Shown: piece after piece, positions 10,029 through 20,597 of the stretch
How positions within the stretch are numbered: the first letter of the stretch is position 1
How the letters are laid out: each line of letters begins with the position of its first letter
Source: Pantoea sp. Eser
Lineage (GTDB): Bacteria; Pseudomonadota; Gammaproteobacteria; Enterobacterales; Enterobacteriaceae
Direction: 5' to 3'
NCBI GenBank assembly: GCA_009830035.1
Contig: SZZY01000004.1
Coordinates: 281,509-345,508, forward strand
DNA length: 64,000 nucleotides
Translations under genes and position numbers: made by a program
The notes under the pieces: model-generated
The model's database searches: none
What the model saw: the letters and a program-made list of their open reading frames with translations, nothing else
What the model was told of the DNA's origin: nothing

Positions 10029-10514
10029 TCAGGCGTGCCTGATACGGATAGCGCCGCTGTCTAGGGTGGCAAGCACGGCGCTGAGCGCCCGGCCATCCGG
10101 CAGCGTGGCGTCAGGTGCGATGGCCAGCAGCGGCACCAGCATAAAGGCGCGGTTCAGCAGGTCATAGTGCGGCACGATCAGGCGATCGCTGTTAATCACC
10201 GCGTCGCCAAACAGCATCACATCGATATCCAGCGTGCGTGGACCCCAGCGCTCCGCTTTGCGCACCCGGCCATGCTCTCGCTCAATCCGCTGGGTATGAT
10301 CCAGCAACGCCTCCGCACTCAGTCCGGTCTCCAGCGCCACGGCGGCGTTAAGAAAGTCAGGCTGATCGGGTGGGCCGTAGGGCGGCGTGCGATAGAACGG
10401 CGAGGTGGCAATGCGTTGCGTCTCCGGCAACGCATCCAGTGCGGTCAGCGCTGCATCAACCTGATGCAGCGGATCGGCCAGATTACTGCCTAACGCGAGG
10501 TAAACCCGGGTCAT
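10029..10514 (-). CDS. folK: 6-hydroxymethyl-dihydropterin pyrophosphokinase
   Basis: Transfers pyrophosphate from ATP to hydroxymethyldihydropterin in folate synthesis. The 161-residue protein starts [15 protein letters not shown] and contains the family signature [16 protein letters not shown]. Its ATG overlaps the pcnB stop by four bases (10511-10514), so it is translated in tandem with pcnB as in E. coli. The frame is intact. Confidence 0.96.
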   Translation of the reverse strand: MTRVYLALGSNLADPLHQVDAALTALDALPETQRIATSPFYRTPPYGPPDQPDFLNAAVALETGLSAEALLDHTQRIEREHGRVRKAERWGPRTLDIDVMLFGDAVINSDRLIVPHYDLLNRAFMLVPLLAIAPDATLPDGRALSAVLATLDSGAIRIRHA

Positions 10515-11920
10515 GACGCGTTTTGATTATCGCGACGCGGCGCCGAAGGACGACGGCGTGATTTATGCCGCGGTGCCGGATCGTCACCAAGGTTGTTGAG
10601 CATGGTTTTCTGGTGTGGCGGTGCCGCCACCTGGAATTCACCCCACCACTGGCTCAGGCGCAGCAGTTCCGGGTTGTTTTCCACTTCAGCGCGCAAGGCC
10701 AGCAGGCCATACGCGGCGCGGAACTTAGGATGCTCCATCAGTTTCCAGGCGCGTTTACCGTGGCGACGCGACATGCGTAACTGAAGCTGCCAGATATCAC
10801 GGATCAGCGAAGTGATACGTTTCGGGATCGCCAGCGCACGGCAGGATTCATCCAGCGTATCGTTCATCGCCATTGCAAAGGCTTCGAAATAGGTCAGGCC
10901 GCTTTCCTGCGCAATGCGTTCGGCCGCTTCAAGCTGCGGATACCAGAACATCGCCGCAAACAGGAAGGCCGGATTGACACGCATGTCGTTGTGGATGCGG
11001 TTATCGGTGTTTTTCAGCACCTGAGCCAGCATCTTCTCCATCAGGTTGTCGCTCTGCTCGGTCAAGTTGCGCGCCAGCGTCGGGAACAGCGGCTGGAACA
11101 GCTGGTGTTCACACAGCTTGAGGTAGGTGCTGTAGCCGTAGCCTGCCTGTAGCAGCTTAAGCGACTCTTCGAACAGGCGCGCGGGCGGAATATCACGCAG
11201 CAGCGATGCCAGACGCGGGATCGGCTCAGCCGTTTCCGGCGCAATGCTCATGTTGAGCTTGGCGGCAAAGCGTGCAACGCGCAGCATCCGCACCGGATCT
11301 TCGCGATAACGGGTTTCCGGATCGCCAATCAGCCGAATGATGCCCTGTTGCAGATCCTGCAGACCGCCAACATAGTCACGGACGCTGAAATCGGCGACGC
11401 TGTAGTAAAGGCTGTTGATGGTGAGATCGCGGCGCTGGGCATCATCTTCGATGGTGCCGAAAATGTTGTCACGCAGCAGCATGCCGCTCTGAGCGCGCTT
11501 CGAGCTGTTGCGATCGTCGTCGCTCTCTTCCACTTGGTGGTGACCACGGAAGGTAGCAACCTCAATCACTTCCGGACCAAACATCAGGTGTGCCAGACGA
11601 AAACGGCGGCCAACCAGGCGACAGTTGCGAAACAGCTTGCGCATCTGCTCTGGCGTGGCGTTGGTGGTGACATCGAAATCCTTGGGTTTTTGCCCCAGCA
11701 GCAAATCGCGCACGCCACCGCCTACCAGATAGGCTTCATAACCGGCTTTATTCAGGCGATAGAGCACTTTGAGGGCATTTTCGCTGATGTCTTTGCGTGA
11801 GATGGTGTGGCTTTCACGAGGAATGATGGTCATATGACTCTCTGGTTCAACCTCTGCAGGGGCTTCCTCTTCATCACGCTTCAGGACTTTCCGGCAAAAA
11901 TTAGCTACTCGGATAAAAAT
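10511..11920 (-). CDS. pcnB: poly(A) polymerase I, with a non-canonical AUU start
   Basis: Adds poly(A) tails to RNA 3' ends and so promotes decay. The nucleotidyltransferase core ([26 protein letters not shown]) and the basic C-terminal tail are present. The first ATG (11833) would cut off a conserved N-terminus. Reading upstream in frame gives [17 protein letters not shown], matching E. coli residues 5-14, back to ATT at 11920-11918, where E. coli also starts with AUU. A ribosome site GAGGTG lies about seven bases ahead. With this start the protein is 469 residues against 465 in E. coli. AUU starts are known to be weak and sensed by IF3, which would keep expression low. Confidence 0.92.
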   Translation of the reverse strand: MFIRVANFCRKVLKRDEEEAPAEVEPESHMTIIPRESHTISRKDISENALKVLYRLNKAGYEAYLVGGGVRDLLLGQKPKDFDVTTNATPEQMRKLFRNCRLVGRRFRLAHLMFGPEVIEVATFRGHHQVEESDDDRNSSKRAQSGMLLRDNIFGTIEDDAQRRDLTINSLYYSVADFSVRDYVGGLQDLQQGIIRLIGDPETRYREDPVRMLRVARFAAKLNMSIAPETAEPIPRLASLLRDIPPARLFEESLKLLQAGYGYSTYLKLCEHQLFQPLFPTLARNLTEQSDNLMEKMLAQVLKNTDNRIHNDMRVNPAFLFAAMFWYPQLEAAERIAQESGLTYFEAFAMAMNDTLDESCRALAIPKRITSLIRDIWQLQLRMSRRHGKRAWKLMEHPKFRAAYGLLALRAEVENNPELLRLSQWWGEFQVAAPPHQKTMLNNLGDDPAPRHKSRRRPSAPRRDNQNAS

Positions 11921-11959
11921 GGGACACCTCGACAGTGGCGTAAAAGGGTGTATGTAAAA

Positions 11960-12886
11960 TCAGCGGCTAATCATAGCCTGTTGAGAACCATTTGAGAATG
12001 CTGTTGTCTCTGCATCCGGTTTCAGGGCGTTGTCCTGGGGCATCAAAGCGATATTCCACTGCGGCACCGCGTCAGACAGCAGTTTGTCCTGCGTTAAGTC
12101 CTGTCAGCCGCTGGAAACCGGCTGTCCAAGGAAGCGTAACGCCGCGACTAACAGCGGCCGGGCATCGCCATCCGGCAGCGACGGCGCATGATTCTGCTTC
12201 GGCAACTTACTGCCGTCGTGATTCAGCGCCAGCGGCAAATGCAGATAGTCGGGCATCGGCCAGCCAAACTGCTGATAAAGCGCAATTTGCCGTACCGTCG
12301 GCTCAATCAAATCCGCTCCGCGCACCATTTCGGTTACGCCCTGAAAATGATCGTCGACCACTACCGCCAGGTTGTAGACAAACAGGCCATCGCGGCGGTG
12401 AATAATAAAATCTTCCTGCGCCAGTCGCGGGTCCGCCTGTACGCTGCCGCGCAACCGATCGTCAAACGCCAGCACCGGGTTATGCTGCCGCAAGCGTAAC
12501 GCGGCGTTCTCCGGCCCACGCTGCCGATCGCGGCAGTAGCCATCATAGAAACCACCGATCTGCTGAATGCGGCAACTGGAACAGGTACAGAAATAACTTT
12601 GACGATGCTGCTGAAGCCAGGCCAGCGCGTCGCGGTAGGCCTGATGGCGCTGTGACTGCCACAGTACCTCGCCGTCCCAGGTCAAGCCGTAATGTTCCAG
12701 CTGATGCAGAATGCGCGAGGCTGCGCCCAGCACTTCACGCGGCGGATCGATATCTTCAATCCGTACCCGCCAGATACCCTGCTGCGCACGCGCGCTCAGG
12801 TAGCTGCCTAACGCAGCAATCAACGAGCCGAAATGAAGTTCACCAGACGGGGAGGGGGCGAAGCGGCCAATGCAGGAGGCGGTCAT
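11960..12886 (-). pseudogene. gluQ: gluQ, glutamyl-Q tRNA(Asp) synthetase, truncated by a premature TGA
   Basis: GluQ attaches glutamate to queuosine in tRNA(Asp). The ATG at 12886 opens [21 protein letters not shown] with the class I HIGH-like motif. Translation stops after 260 residues at TGA 12104-12106. In the same frame the sequence continues QDLTQDKLLSDAV and ends at 11960-11962, giving exactly 308 codons, the E. coli length. The TGA sits where E. coli has tryptophan (AHWQDF), so TGG became TGA. The Zn-site Cys residues CTCSSCR and the KLPKQNHAP loop (KMSKS-like, with K-L-P in place of K-L-S) precede the stop. About 47 C-terminal residues are lost; residual activity cannot be excluded. 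Confidence 0.85.
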
Positions 12887-12959
12887 AGGCGTTAAACGTG
12901 ACCACGCAGCGGAATAACCGGTTGGTGTTCCACTGCGTGGCAACGTGCTGGACGCGGCA

Positions 12960-13415
12960 TTAGCCGGCCATTTGTTTCTCACGAATTTCTGCTAACGTCT
13001 TACAGTCGATGCAGAGATCGGCCGTTGGACGCGCTTCGAGACGGCGGATACCGATCTCAACGCCACAGGAATCGCAATAGCCAAAGTCGTCATCTTCAAC
13101 TTTCTTCAGCGTCTTCTCGATCTTTTTGATCAGTTTACGTTCGCGATCGCGGTTACGCAGCTCCAGGCTGAACTCCTCTTCCTGCGCGGCACGGTCAACC
13201 GGGTCCGGGAAGTTAGCAGCTTCATCCTGCATGTGCGATACGGTACGATCGACTTCGTCCCGCAATTGATTACGCCAGGCTTCCAGAATCTTGCGAAAAT
13301 GGGTCAGCTGCGCGTCGTTCATATACTCTTCGCCCGGCTTCTCCTGATAAGGCTCCACCCCAGCGATGGCGAGAATACTCAGGGACGATGTTTTACGGTT
13401 TTGCCCTTCTTGCAT
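12960..13415 (-). CDS. dksA: RNA polymerase-binding transcription factor DksA
   Basis: Binds the secondary channel of RNA polymerase and, with ppGpp, tunes rRNA and amino-acid promoters. The 151-residue protein equals E. coli in length and starts [19 protein letters not shown]; an in-frame ATG seven codons upstream is not used in relatives. The N-terminal coiled coil carries acidic tip residues ([12 protein letters not shown]), and the four-cysteine zinc finger is [14 protein letters not shown] followed by CIDC. Upstream of gluQ in the same direction. Its target class, an rRNA promoter, is present at 63243. Confidence 0.97.
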   Translation of the reverse strand: MQEGQNRKTSSLSILAIAGVEPYQEKPGEEYMNDAQLTHFRKILEAWRNQLRDEVDRTVSHMQDEAANFPDPVDRAAQEEEFSLELRNRDRERKLIKKIEKTLKKVEDDDFGYCDSCGVEIGIRRLEARPTADLCIDCKTLAEIREKQMAG

Positions 13416-13662
13416 GTTGTTTCTCCTGGATAACACGCACTATACCCTTCGACTTTCGTCTTGCAGGTGCGTTGCTGCTAGCGTGCTGTTTGACATCTAC
13501 GGGGTACATCGATCCCCTATTGGGGAAAAAACAGGCCGCTATAAATAACAGAAGCAGTCAGGGTTGGCAATTATTCGTGAACACACCTTGACAAGCCTGT
13601 GAGGAACAGCGTAATCCGGCCTCAGCACAGAGCATTCTTATCACATAAAATTGCGAAAAATA

Positions 13663-14347
13663 TTACAAGCTTACGATAAGCGGCGTTTTAAGAAACATGC
13701 CCGCCGCGGATAAGTCCGCCTGATACGCTAAAACCTCCACGCCTTCCCGCTGCGCCTGGACCAGTTTCTCTGCGTAAGCCACGTCAATGTGACGCGCCGG
13801 GGAAACGTCCTCAATCCCCGAGTGCAGAACGGCAAACAACAAAACGGCCCGTTGACCTTCTGCCGCGACCATAGCCAGCTCGCGCAGATGTTTCTGTCCC
13901 CGAACCGTCACCGCAATAATCTTTTCCTTCATGTAAAAAGGTTACGGATTTCACCTCAATATAGCAGTTGCGTCGGTCCTGCGCCTTGAGCAGAAAATCA
14001 ATTCTGCTTTTTTCACTGCCATATCTCACTTCTGCCTATCGCTGCTGATAACCGGCCAGTTCGGGCAGGCGTTGCTGATCGAGCGCCTCAGCCACCAGCT
14101 GGTTGGCGTGCAGGGTATTGACGCAGATCCAGTGGCCCTGTTGCGTCTCGGTCAGCTCCCAGCTGTGCGGGTATTTTCGCGTCAGGCTGTCCGAGGTGGA
14201 GTACCAGACCCGGTCGCCTGGCGTGGCGCAGCCGGTATTGGCGCAGTGAATCGTCAGGAGCTCGCCGGAGGGGGTCTCGACATCGGCCAGAAAGCGCTTG
14301 TAACGGGCGATCAAGCGAGCGGGTTTGAGGGGCGGAGAGAAATGCAT
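13663..14347 (-). pseudogene. sfsA: sfsA, sugar fermentation stimulation protein, with nonsense, deletion and frameshift lesions
   Basis: SfsA is a DNA-binding/nuclease-like protein of uncertain role in sugar fermentation. From ATG 14347 ([19 protein letters not shown]) three changes are seen. The conserved [13 protein letters not shown] is shortened to NTGCATPGD, a 9-base in-frame loss between ACCGGC repeats. A TAG at 14036-14038 follows LAGYQQR, with the same frame continuing [14 protein letters not shown]. After HEGKDY near 13920, about eight bases are missing and the frame moves to [13 protein letters not shown], which then runs to the normal end. It is adjacent to two further dead genes. 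Confidence 0.93.
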
Positions 14348-14358
14348 AAGCGTCCTAA

Positions 14359-14750
14359 TTAAGGCTGTAACGGCCAGCTGGCCAGCGCACGATAGCGGGT
14401 CCGGCCCTGAGCGAAGTCAGAGGCGAACAGGGAAAACTGCGTGACGCGAAAGCGCCAGTGAAAGCCGCGTGGCGCGCGCTGGCAACCGAGCCACACCACG
14501 CCGGGACGCGGCCAGTGACCGGCGTCATCCAGATTCAGGTCAAACGCCGGCTGCACAATGCGCGACGACAGGGTTTGCAGCCGCTGTGCGGTCTCTGGCG
14601 TCACCTCGACAAGAAACGCCGGCGTCAGGTGCAGATTGGCGGCGGCTACCGGACGGCCTCGGCAGGAAAGGTATCGGCCCGCCAGCGCACCAGCTGTTGC
14701 TGCATCGCGTCAGGCAGGCTGATGGCAAAAAATAAGCGTTGGGTCGACAT
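14359..14750 (-). pseudogene. thpR: thpR, RNA 2',3'-cyclic phosphodiesterase, frameshifted and internally deleted
   Basis: ThpR (LigT) belongs to the 2H phosphoesterases and needs two HxTx motifs. ATG 14750 starts MSTQRLFFAISLPDAMQQQ. After FPAEA the frame is lost (stop TAG) and resumes one frame over as PVAAANLHLTPAFLVEV; there the conserved HLTLAFLGEV has two substitutions. After CQRAPRG the text jumps to [24 protein letters not shown]. About 50 codons including the second HxTx motif are missing. Both the frameshift and the loss of one catalytic half rule out function. It is divergent from hrpB, as in E. coli. Confidence 0.93.
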
Positions 14751-14825
14751 GGCGCTCTCCGGCAAATATCACAGATGGATGCTACAATGCGCGCCATCTT
14801 AGCACAGGCAGAAGCGGAGTTTGCT

Positions 14826-15807
14826 GTGAGCGATTTACCGGTCAGCGCGGTGCTGCCTGACATCCTGGCGGCACTGAGCCGCACCTCACAAATCCTGCTG
14901 GCGGTGGGCTTCGGTGACCGGCTGGCGCGCCGGCGTGACGAGAGCGGCCGCTATCAGCTGGCCAATGGACTGGGTGCGATGCTGGATCAGCAGGATGGTC
15001 TGACGTGCAACGCGTGGCTGATCGCCCCGGCGCTGTTACAGGGCAGCGCCACGCCGGATGCGCGGATGTTGCTGGCGTTGCCGGTCGACATTGAGGCGCT
15101 GTGTCAGCAGCAGCCTGCGCTGATTGAGCGGCGGACCGAAGTCGAATGGGATGAGGAGAAGGGCACGCTTCGCACCCTGCGACGTGAGCAGTGAGCAGAT
15201 TGGCGCGCTGGTGCTGAAAACCCAGCCGCTGGCCCGTCCGGAACCGGCGGTGCTGCAGGCGGCTATTCTGCGCTGGGTGGCGGAAAAGGGGCTGTCAGTA
15301 TTGGGCTGGACGCCTCAGGCGGAGCAGCTGCGCCTGCGCATCCAGTGTGCCACACAGTGGTTGCCGGAAGAGCCGTGGCTAGCAGTCGATGACGCCGCGC
15401 TACTCGACAGCCTGTCACAGTGGTTGCTGCCGCAGATGTCCGCCGTCCGCGATCTGAAAACGCTGCAATCGGTGGACCTTGTCAACGCGCTAATACATTT
15501 ACTCACATGGTCACAACGCCAGCGGCTGGATAGTGCGCTGCCAACTCATTACACTGTGCCGACCGGAAGCCGGCTGCCGATCCGCTACCATGCGGACAAG
15601 CCCCCGGCACTGGCGGTGCGGATTCAAGATATGTTTGGCGAAGCCACCAATCCCGCCGTCGCTGAAGGCCGGGTGCCGCTGGTGCTGGAGCTATTATCGC
15701 CGGCGCAGCGCCCGTTACAGATTACTCGCGACCTGGCGGCATTCTGGCGCGGCGCGTATCCGGAGGTCGGCAAAGAGATGAAAGGGCGCTATCCCAAACA
15801 TCCCTAG
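14826..15807 (+). pseudogene. hrpB: hrpB, DEAH-box ATP-dependent helicase, most of the helicase core deleted
   Basis: From GTG 14826 the sequence reads VSDLPVSAVLPDILAAL and SQILLA, the first ~27 residues of HrpB, and then passes in frame to GFGDRLARRRDESGRYQLANG, which in E. coli lies roughly 480-500 residues later. All helicase motifs (Walker A, DEFH, SAT, QRAGRAGR) are gone. A 7-base tandem duplication (15184-15197) then shifts the frame; the rest follows as EQIGALVLKTQPLARPE to GRYPKHP. The stop TAG at 15805-15807 stands where relatives have Trp (KHVWPDDP), and PDDPATALPTRRTKK follows it in frame. What remains is the HrpB C-terminal domain in pieces. Confidence 0.93.
15184..15197. repeat. 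7-bp tandem duplication inside hrpB
   Basis: GTGAGCA occurs twice in direct succession. Deleting one copy restores the frame LRREQIGALVLK expected of HrpB, so this duplication is the frameshift. Confidence 0.88.
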
Positions 15808-15967
15808 CCAGACGATCCGGCCACCGCCTTGCCGACAAGGCGCACCAAAAAATGTCCCCGCAAGGTTGAGACCGCTGGATCGAATTCAGAGGGTTCTGCC
15901 ATGCGGAACGCGAGAAAGCAGTTAGAGTAGCGGCGCAGCCGTAAGCTATGTCTGGAGAATAAAAGTA

Positions 15968-18457
15968 ATGTCTGGCAACGATCGCGAACCTATTGGGCGC
16001 AAAGGTAAACCGTTGCCGCCGCGCAGCAGTGCGCGCCGGGGACGCCGCAGGGATATCGAACAGAATATCGATCAGGATGATTTTAATGATGACGAGGAGG
16101 AAGCGCCAGTGCCACGTAAAGGTAAAGGTAGAAAACCGCCGCGCGGCAAACGCCGTTGGCTGGGATGGTTAATCAAACTGTTTCTAGTGTTTGTTGTGGT
16201 GATGGCCGCATGGGGCGTCTACCTCGACTCGGAAATTTGCAGCCGGATTGACGGAAAAGTGTGGCAACTGCCCGCCACCGTCTATGGCCGTATGGTCAGC
16301 CTGGAACCGGGCATGGCCTACAACAAAAGTGAAATGTTGGCGCTGCTGGAAGGCACCCAGTATCGCGAGGTGTCACGTATCACCCGCCCTGGCGAGTTTT
16401 CGGTCAAAGGCAATACCATTGATTTGCTGCGTCGTCCGTTTGATTTCCCCGACAGTAAAGAGGGGCAGATCCACGCGCGCATGAGTTTCAGCAAGGATGA
16501 GCTGAGCCAGATTAAAAACCTCGAAACCGGCCGTGATTTTGGCTTTTTCCGCCTCGATCCGCGGTTGATCACCATGCTGCAGTCGCCCAATGGCGAACAG
16601 CGTCTGTTCGTCCCGCGCGCCGGTTTCCCGGATCTGCTGGTCGATACGCTGATTGCCACCGAGGATCGCCACTTCTACGAACATGACGGCATTAGCCCCT
16701 ATTCGATTGGTCGCGCCTTCCTCGCCAACATTACCGCCGGTAAAGCGGTGCAGGGCGGCAGTACGCTGACCCAGCAGCTGGTAAAAAACCTGTTCCTCAC
16801 CAACGAGCGTTCGCTGTGGCGTAAAGCGCGTGAAGCCTACATGGCGGTGATTATGGATGCGCGCTACAGCAAAGATCGTATTCTGGAACTCTATCTGAAC
16901 GAGGTTTATCTCGGTCAGGCTGGCAGCGATCAGATCCGCGGTTTCCCGCTGGCCAGCCTCTACTACTTTGGTCGTCCGGTTGATGAGCTGAGCCTCGATC
17001 AGCAGGCGATGCTGGTCGGCATGGTGAAAGGCGCCTCGCTCTATAACCCATGGCGTAACCCGAAACTGGCGCTGGAACGTCGCAACCTGGTGCTGCGCCT
17101 GTTGCAGCAGCAGAAAGTGATCGACCAGGAGCTGTATGACATGCTGTCGGCGCGTCCGCTGGGCGTGCAGCCTAAAGGTGGAGTCATTACGCCGCAGCCC
17201 GCCTTTATGCAGATGGTGCGTAATGAGTTGCAGGCGAAGCTCGGTGACAAGGTGAAAGATCTCTCCGGCGTGAAGATCTTCACCACCCTCGATCCGGTAT
17301 CGCAGGATGCGGCAGAAAAAGCGGTGATCGACGGCATTCCGACGCTGAAAAAACAGCGTGGCCTGAAGGATCTGGAAACCGCGATGGTGGTAGTTGACCG
17401 CTTCAGCGGTGAAGTGCGCGCCATGGTGGGCGGTGCTGATCCGCAGTATGCCGGTTATAACCGTGCGCTGCAGGCGCGCCGTTCTATCGGTTCTCTGGCA
17501 AAACCGGCGACCTATCTGACCGCGCTGAGCCAGCCAAACAGCTATCGTCTTAACAGCTGGATTGCCGATGAGCCAATCGCGCTGAAACAGCCGAACGGCA
17601 GCGTCTGGAAACCGATGAACGACGATCGTCGCTTCAGCGGGAAAGTGATGCTGGTGGATGCGCTGACCAACTCGATGAACGTGCCTACGGTTAACCTCGG
17701 GATGACGCTGGGTCTGGATGCGGTTGTCGATACCTGGAACAAACTGGGCGTGCCGAAAGAGCAGCTGCACCCGGTGCCCTCGATGCTGCTGGGGGCATTA
17801 AACCTGACGCCGGTTGAAGTGGCGCAGGCGTTCCAGTCGATCGCCAGCGGCGGCAACCGCGCCTCGCTGTCGGCGGTGCGCTCGGTGATCGCTGAAGATG
17901 GCAGCGTGCTGTATCAGAGCTATCCGCAGGCGCAGCGCGTTGAGCCGGCTCAGGCCGCTTACCTGACGCTCTACACCATGCAGCAGGTGGCCGATCACGG
18001 TACCGCCCGTGCGCTGGGCGCGCGATTCCAGAATGCGCATCTGGCGGGGAAAACCGGTACCACTAACGATCTGGTCGACAGCTGGTTTGCCGGTATCGAT
18101 GGCAAAGAAGTGGCGATCACCTGGGTCGGACGGGATAACAATCAGCCGACCAAACTGTACGGTGCCAGCGGGGCGATGCAGCTCTATCGTCGTTACCTCG
18201 ACAACCAAGCGCCTATGCCGTTGCAGCTGACGCCACCGGAAGATGTGTCGCTGATGAATATCGACTCGGCCGGTAACTTTGTCTGCGGCACCGGCAGCAG
18301 CACCTGGCGTTCGCTGCCAGTGTGGGCGCTGGACCCGAATGCGCTGTGTCAGCAACAGGTTCAGCAGCAACAACAGCAGCAACCTTCCCAGCAACCGCAG
18401 GAGCAGAAAGAGGGCGACGGCTTAGCAGGATGGATAAAAGATATGTTTGGTAAATAA
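15968..18457 (+). CDS. mrcB: bifunctional penicillin-binding protein 1b
   Basis: Polymerises and cross-links peptidoglycan in the periplasm. The 829 residues run: basic and acidic cytoplasmic tail (1-60), one membrane helix ([19 protein letters not shown]), a UB2H-like region, a glycosyltransferase-51 domain with the catalytic Glu232 in [10 protein letters not shown], and a transpeptidase domain with Ser509 in GSLAK, SMN and GKTGTTND. The tail is Gln-rich (runs of Q near 800-815), where such codon runs are prone to slippage. Start at ATG 15968 gives [15 protein letters not shown] as in E. coli. Transcribed alone and closed by a terminator. In E. coli fhuA follows; here fhuACDB are absent. Confidence 0.96.
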   Translation: MSGNDREPIGRKGKPLPPRSSARRGRRRDIEQNIDQDDFNDDEEEAPVPRKGKGRKPPRGKRRWLGWLIKLFLVFVVVMAAWGVYLDSEICSRIDGKVWQLPATVYGRMVSLEPGMAYNKSEMLALLEGTQYREVSRITRPGEFSVKGNTIDLLRRPFDFPDSKEGQIHARMSFSKDELSQIKNLETGRDFGFFRLDPRLITMLQSPNGEQRLFVPRAGFPDLLVDTLIATEDRHFYEHDGISPYSIGRAFLANITAGKAVQGGSTLTQQLVKNLFLTNERSLWRKAREAYMAVIMDARYSKDRILELYLNEVYLGQAGSDQIRGFPLASLYYFGRPVDELSLDQQAMLVGMVKGASLYNPWRNPKLALERRNLVLRLLQQQKVIDQELYDMLSARPLGVQPKGGVITPQPAFMQMVRNELQAKLGDKVKDLSGVKIFTTLDPVSQDAAEKAVIDGIPTLKKQRGLKDLETAMVVVDRFSGEVRAMVGGADPQYAGYNRALQARRSIGSLAKPATYLTALSQPNSYRLNSWIADEPIALKQPNGSVWKPMNDDRRFSGKVMLVDALTNSMNVPTVNLGMTLGLDAVVDTWNKLGVPKEQLHPVPSMLLGALNLTPVEVAQAFQSIASGGNRASLSAVRSVIAEDGSVLYQSYPQAQRVEPAQAAYLTLYTMQQVADHGTARALGARFQNAHLAGKTGTTNDLVDSWFAGIDGKEVAITWVGRDNNQPTKLYGASGAMQLYRRYLDNQAPMPLQLTPPEDVSLMNIDSAGNFVCGTGSSTWRSLPVWALDPNALCQQQVQQQQQQQPSQQPQEQKEGDGLAGWIKDMFGK

Positions 18458-18474
18458 TTTCACCAGACCGGTTA

Positions 18475-18500
18475 AAAAGGGCGCTTCGGCGCCCTTTTTT
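18475..18500 (+). terminator. Rho-independent terminator of mrcB
   Basis: AAAAAGGGCGC, a TTCG loop and GCGCCCTTTTTT form a strong hairpin with a T-run, 18 bases after the mrcB stop. Confidence 0.92.
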
Positions 18501-18593
18501 GTGCCTGATCAATACCGGTTAATCGCGCTGCAAACGGCGTCACGCCTGGGATTTATCCTTGCAGTCGCGACATCGTTTCGCATATTATTCGAC

Positions 18594-18612
18594 CGTTATA
18601 ATAACCATTATC
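18594..18612. promoter_or_regulatory. Fur-box-like site, possible relic of the fhuA promoter
   Basis: The 19-mer CGTTATAATAACCATTATC agrees with the Fur consensus (GATAATGATAATCATTATC) at 14 of 19 positions. It lies in the mrcB-hemL gap, where E. coli and most relatives carry the Fur-controlled ferrichrome genes fhuACDB. An ATG at 18657, with AGAGAC upstream, opens a short frame (MNARTTSACCTKH) that runs into the hemL terminator region. I read this as the promoter and perhaps the first codons left after loss of the fhu genes; Fur binding is a prediction. Confidence 0.5.
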
Positions 18613-18724
18613 GTTTCGATTCGCCTGCACATCCTTCATAGCTAAGAGACACCTTTATGAATGCGCGAACGACTTCAGCTTGTTGTACTAAACACCGGCC
18701 TCAGCCGGTCTCTTATACCCATTA

Positions 18725-20005
18725 TTACAGCTTCGCGAAGCAACGACGCGCGGCGTCAATGGTACGCTGAATATCTTCTTCGCTGTGGGCCAGTGACATA
18801 AAGCCGGCTTCAAAGGTCGACGGGGCAAAGTAGACGCCTTCTTCCAGCATCAGGTGGAAGAAGGTTTTGAAACGCTCAACATCACAGCGGGTCAAGTCGG
18901 CGTAACAGGTCACGCTGTCAGCATCGGTGAAGAACAGGCCAAACATCCCGCCGACGTGGTTAACCACCAGCGGAATGTTTTGCTGCTGCGCCGCTTCACG
19001 CAGGCCGGTCGCCAGTTTGCGGGTCAGGGCATCCAGCGTCTGATGGGTGCCGGGCTGCGCTATCTGGGTCAGACAGGCATAACCGGCTGCCATGGCGATC
19101 GGGTTGCCCGACAGCGTGCCAGCCTGATAGACCGGGCCGGTCGGAGCCAGCGCCGCCATCACCTCACGACGACCGCCAAACGCGCCAACCGGCATACCAC
19201 CACCGATGATCTTACCGAGGCAGGTCAGGTCAGGACGGACGTTGTAATACTCCTGCGCGCCGCCCAGCGCCACACGGAAGCCGGTCATCACTTCATCAAT
19301 GATCAACAGCGCGCCAAACTCATCACACAGCGCCCGCAGGCCCGGCAGGAAGTCTGGCTGCGGCGGAATGCAGTTCATGTTGCCGGCCACCGGCTCAACG
19401 ATAATCGCGGCGATAGCTTCCGGGTACTGTTCAAAGGCGGCGCGGACCGAATCGAGATCGTTGTAGGTACAGGTGAGGGTATGCTTAGCGAAATCGGCTG
19501 GGACGCCTGGCGAATTGGGCCAACCGAGGGTTAATGCGCCCGAGCCCGCTTTGACCAGCAGATGATCGGCTTGCCCGTGGTAGCAGCCTTCGAATTTGAT
19601 GATTTTATCGCGGCCGGTAAAGCCACGCGCCAGACGAATGGCGCTCATGGTGGCTTCAGTACCGGAGTTGACCATGCGCACCATCTCCATGCTCGGCACC
19701 AGTTCGCACACCAGCTGCGCCATAGTGACTTCCATCTCCGTTGGCGCGCCAAAGCTCAGACCGCGCTCAGCGGCCTCAATCACCGCGTTGCGAATCCCGG
19801 CGTTATTGTGCCCCAGTACCATCGGTCCCCATGATCCGACATAATCAATGTAGGCTTTGCCATCGGCGTCATACAGGTAGGCGCCGTTGGCGTGTTCGAT
19901 AAACAGCGGAACGCCGCCCACACCGGTAAATGCGCGTACCGGCGAGTTTACGCCACCCGGAATCAGGCGTTGTGCCTCGGCAAACAGTTGTTCGGACTTA
20001 CTCAT
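18725..20005 (-). CDS. hemL: glutamate-1-semialdehyde 2,1-aminomutase
   Basis: PLP enzyme that makes 5-aminolevulinate from glutamate-1-semialdehyde for haem and sirohaem. The 426 residues equal E. coli HemL in length when started at ATG 20005 ([18 protein letters not shown]); a frame from 20041 would add 12 unsupported residues. Seen are [41 protein letters not shown] and the PLP lysine (Lys265 by alignment) in CLGKIIGGG. Downstream, ACCGGC-TGAG-GCCGGT on the minus strand (about 18695-18710) may terminate it weakly. Divergent from erpA. Confidence 0.97.
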   Translation of the reverse strand: MSKSEQLFAEAQRLIPGGVNSPVRAFTGVGGVPLFIEHANGAYLYDADGKAYIDYVGSWGPMVLGHNNAGIRNAVIEAAERGLSFGAPTEMEVTMAQLVCELVPSMEMVRMVNSGTEATMSAIRLARGFTGRDKIIKFEGCYHGQADHLLVKAGSGALTLGWPNSPGVPADFAKHTLTCTYNDLDSVRAAFEQYPEAIAAIIVEPVAGNMNCIPPQPDFLPGLRALCDEFGALLIIDEVMTGFRVALGGAQEYYNVRPDLTCLGKIIGGGMPVGAFGGRREVMAALAPTGPVYQAGTLSGNPIAMAAGYACLTQIAQPGTHQTLDALTRKLATGLREAAQQQNIPLVVNHVGGMFGLFFTDADSVTCYADLTRCDVERFKTFFHLMLEEGVYFAPSTFEAGFMSLAHSEEDIQRTIDAARRCFAKL

Positions 20006-20209
20006 TTTCGGCTCCAGCGGTTCATAAAAATATCGCGCCATTCTACGGAAGAGGCGCAGCAGACGAAAGCCGGTTTCACCAGCCGCTATACTTAGCCTTA
20101 GTTAAAGCGGCACAGAGTGCGAAGGGCAGAGCTTGATTGCGCTGAGGTGCTGGCAGATAATAGCGGTATTAAGGTCGTTTTCTGACTTGGACGCTTAGCG
20201 GAGTGAAAT

Positions 20210-20557
20210 ATGAGTGATGATGTAGCAGCACTGCCGTTGCAGTTTACCGACGCAGCAGCCACCAAGGTGAAGAACCTGATTGCCGACGAAGAGAACCCGG
20301 CGCTGAAATTACGCGTTTATATCACCGGCGGGGGTTGCAGCGGCTTCCAGTACGGTTTTACTTTTGATGACCAGATGAATGACGGCGATATGACCATTGA
20401 GAAGCAGGGCGTCTCGCTGGTGGTCGATCCGATGAGCCTGCAGTATCTGGTGGGCGGCTCGGTGGACTACACCGAAGGGCTGGAAGGATCGCGTTTTATC
20501 GTTACTAACCCGAACGCGAAAACCACCTGCGGCTGTGGTTCTTCTTTCAGTATCTGA
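20210..20557 (+). CDS. erpA: iron-sulfur cluster insertion protein ErpA (A-type carrier)
   Basis: Delivers Fe-S clusters to apoproteins including the isoprenoid enzymes IspG/IspH, which connects it with dxr and uppS in this window. The 115 residues carry the three cluster-binding cysteines: Cys43 in [10 protein letters not shown], and Cys107/Cys109 in [11 protein letters not shown]. One alanine more than E. coli near the start. The coding region is intact, but its last ten bases, including the stop, are duplicated immediately downstream (20548-20567) without effect on the protein. Confidence 0.96.
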   Translation: MSDDVAALPLQFTDAAATKVKNLIADEENPALKLRVYITGGGCSGFQYGFTFDDQMNDGDMTIEKQGVSLVVDPMSLQYLVGGSVDYTEGLEGSRFIVTNPNAKTTCGCGSSFSI

Positions 20558-20567
20558 CAGTATCTGA
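20548..20567. repeat. 10-bp tandem duplication across the erpA stop codon
   Basis: CAGTATCTGA occurs twice back to back (20548-20557, 20558-20567). The first copy contains the erpA stop, so the second is untranslated. It is the same class of lesion as the tandem duplications in cueO and hrpB, here harmless. Confidence 0.85.
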
Positions 20568-20573
20568 TGACGC

Positions 20574-20594
20574 AGGCCGTCTTCCTGACGGCCT
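20574..20594. terminator. possible weak terminator between erpA and the converging small gene
   Basis: AGGCCGTC and GACGGCCT pair around a five-base loop; the following CGTTTA has only a short T-run. Position between two converging stops supports a terminator role, but the signal is weak. Confidence 0.4.
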
Positions 20595-20597
20595 CGT

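Noticed and set aside
16373..17770. 465-codon open frame antisense to mrcB
   Set aside because: His/Gln/Arg-rich composition typical of the complement of a GC-rich coding strand; mrcB is certain.
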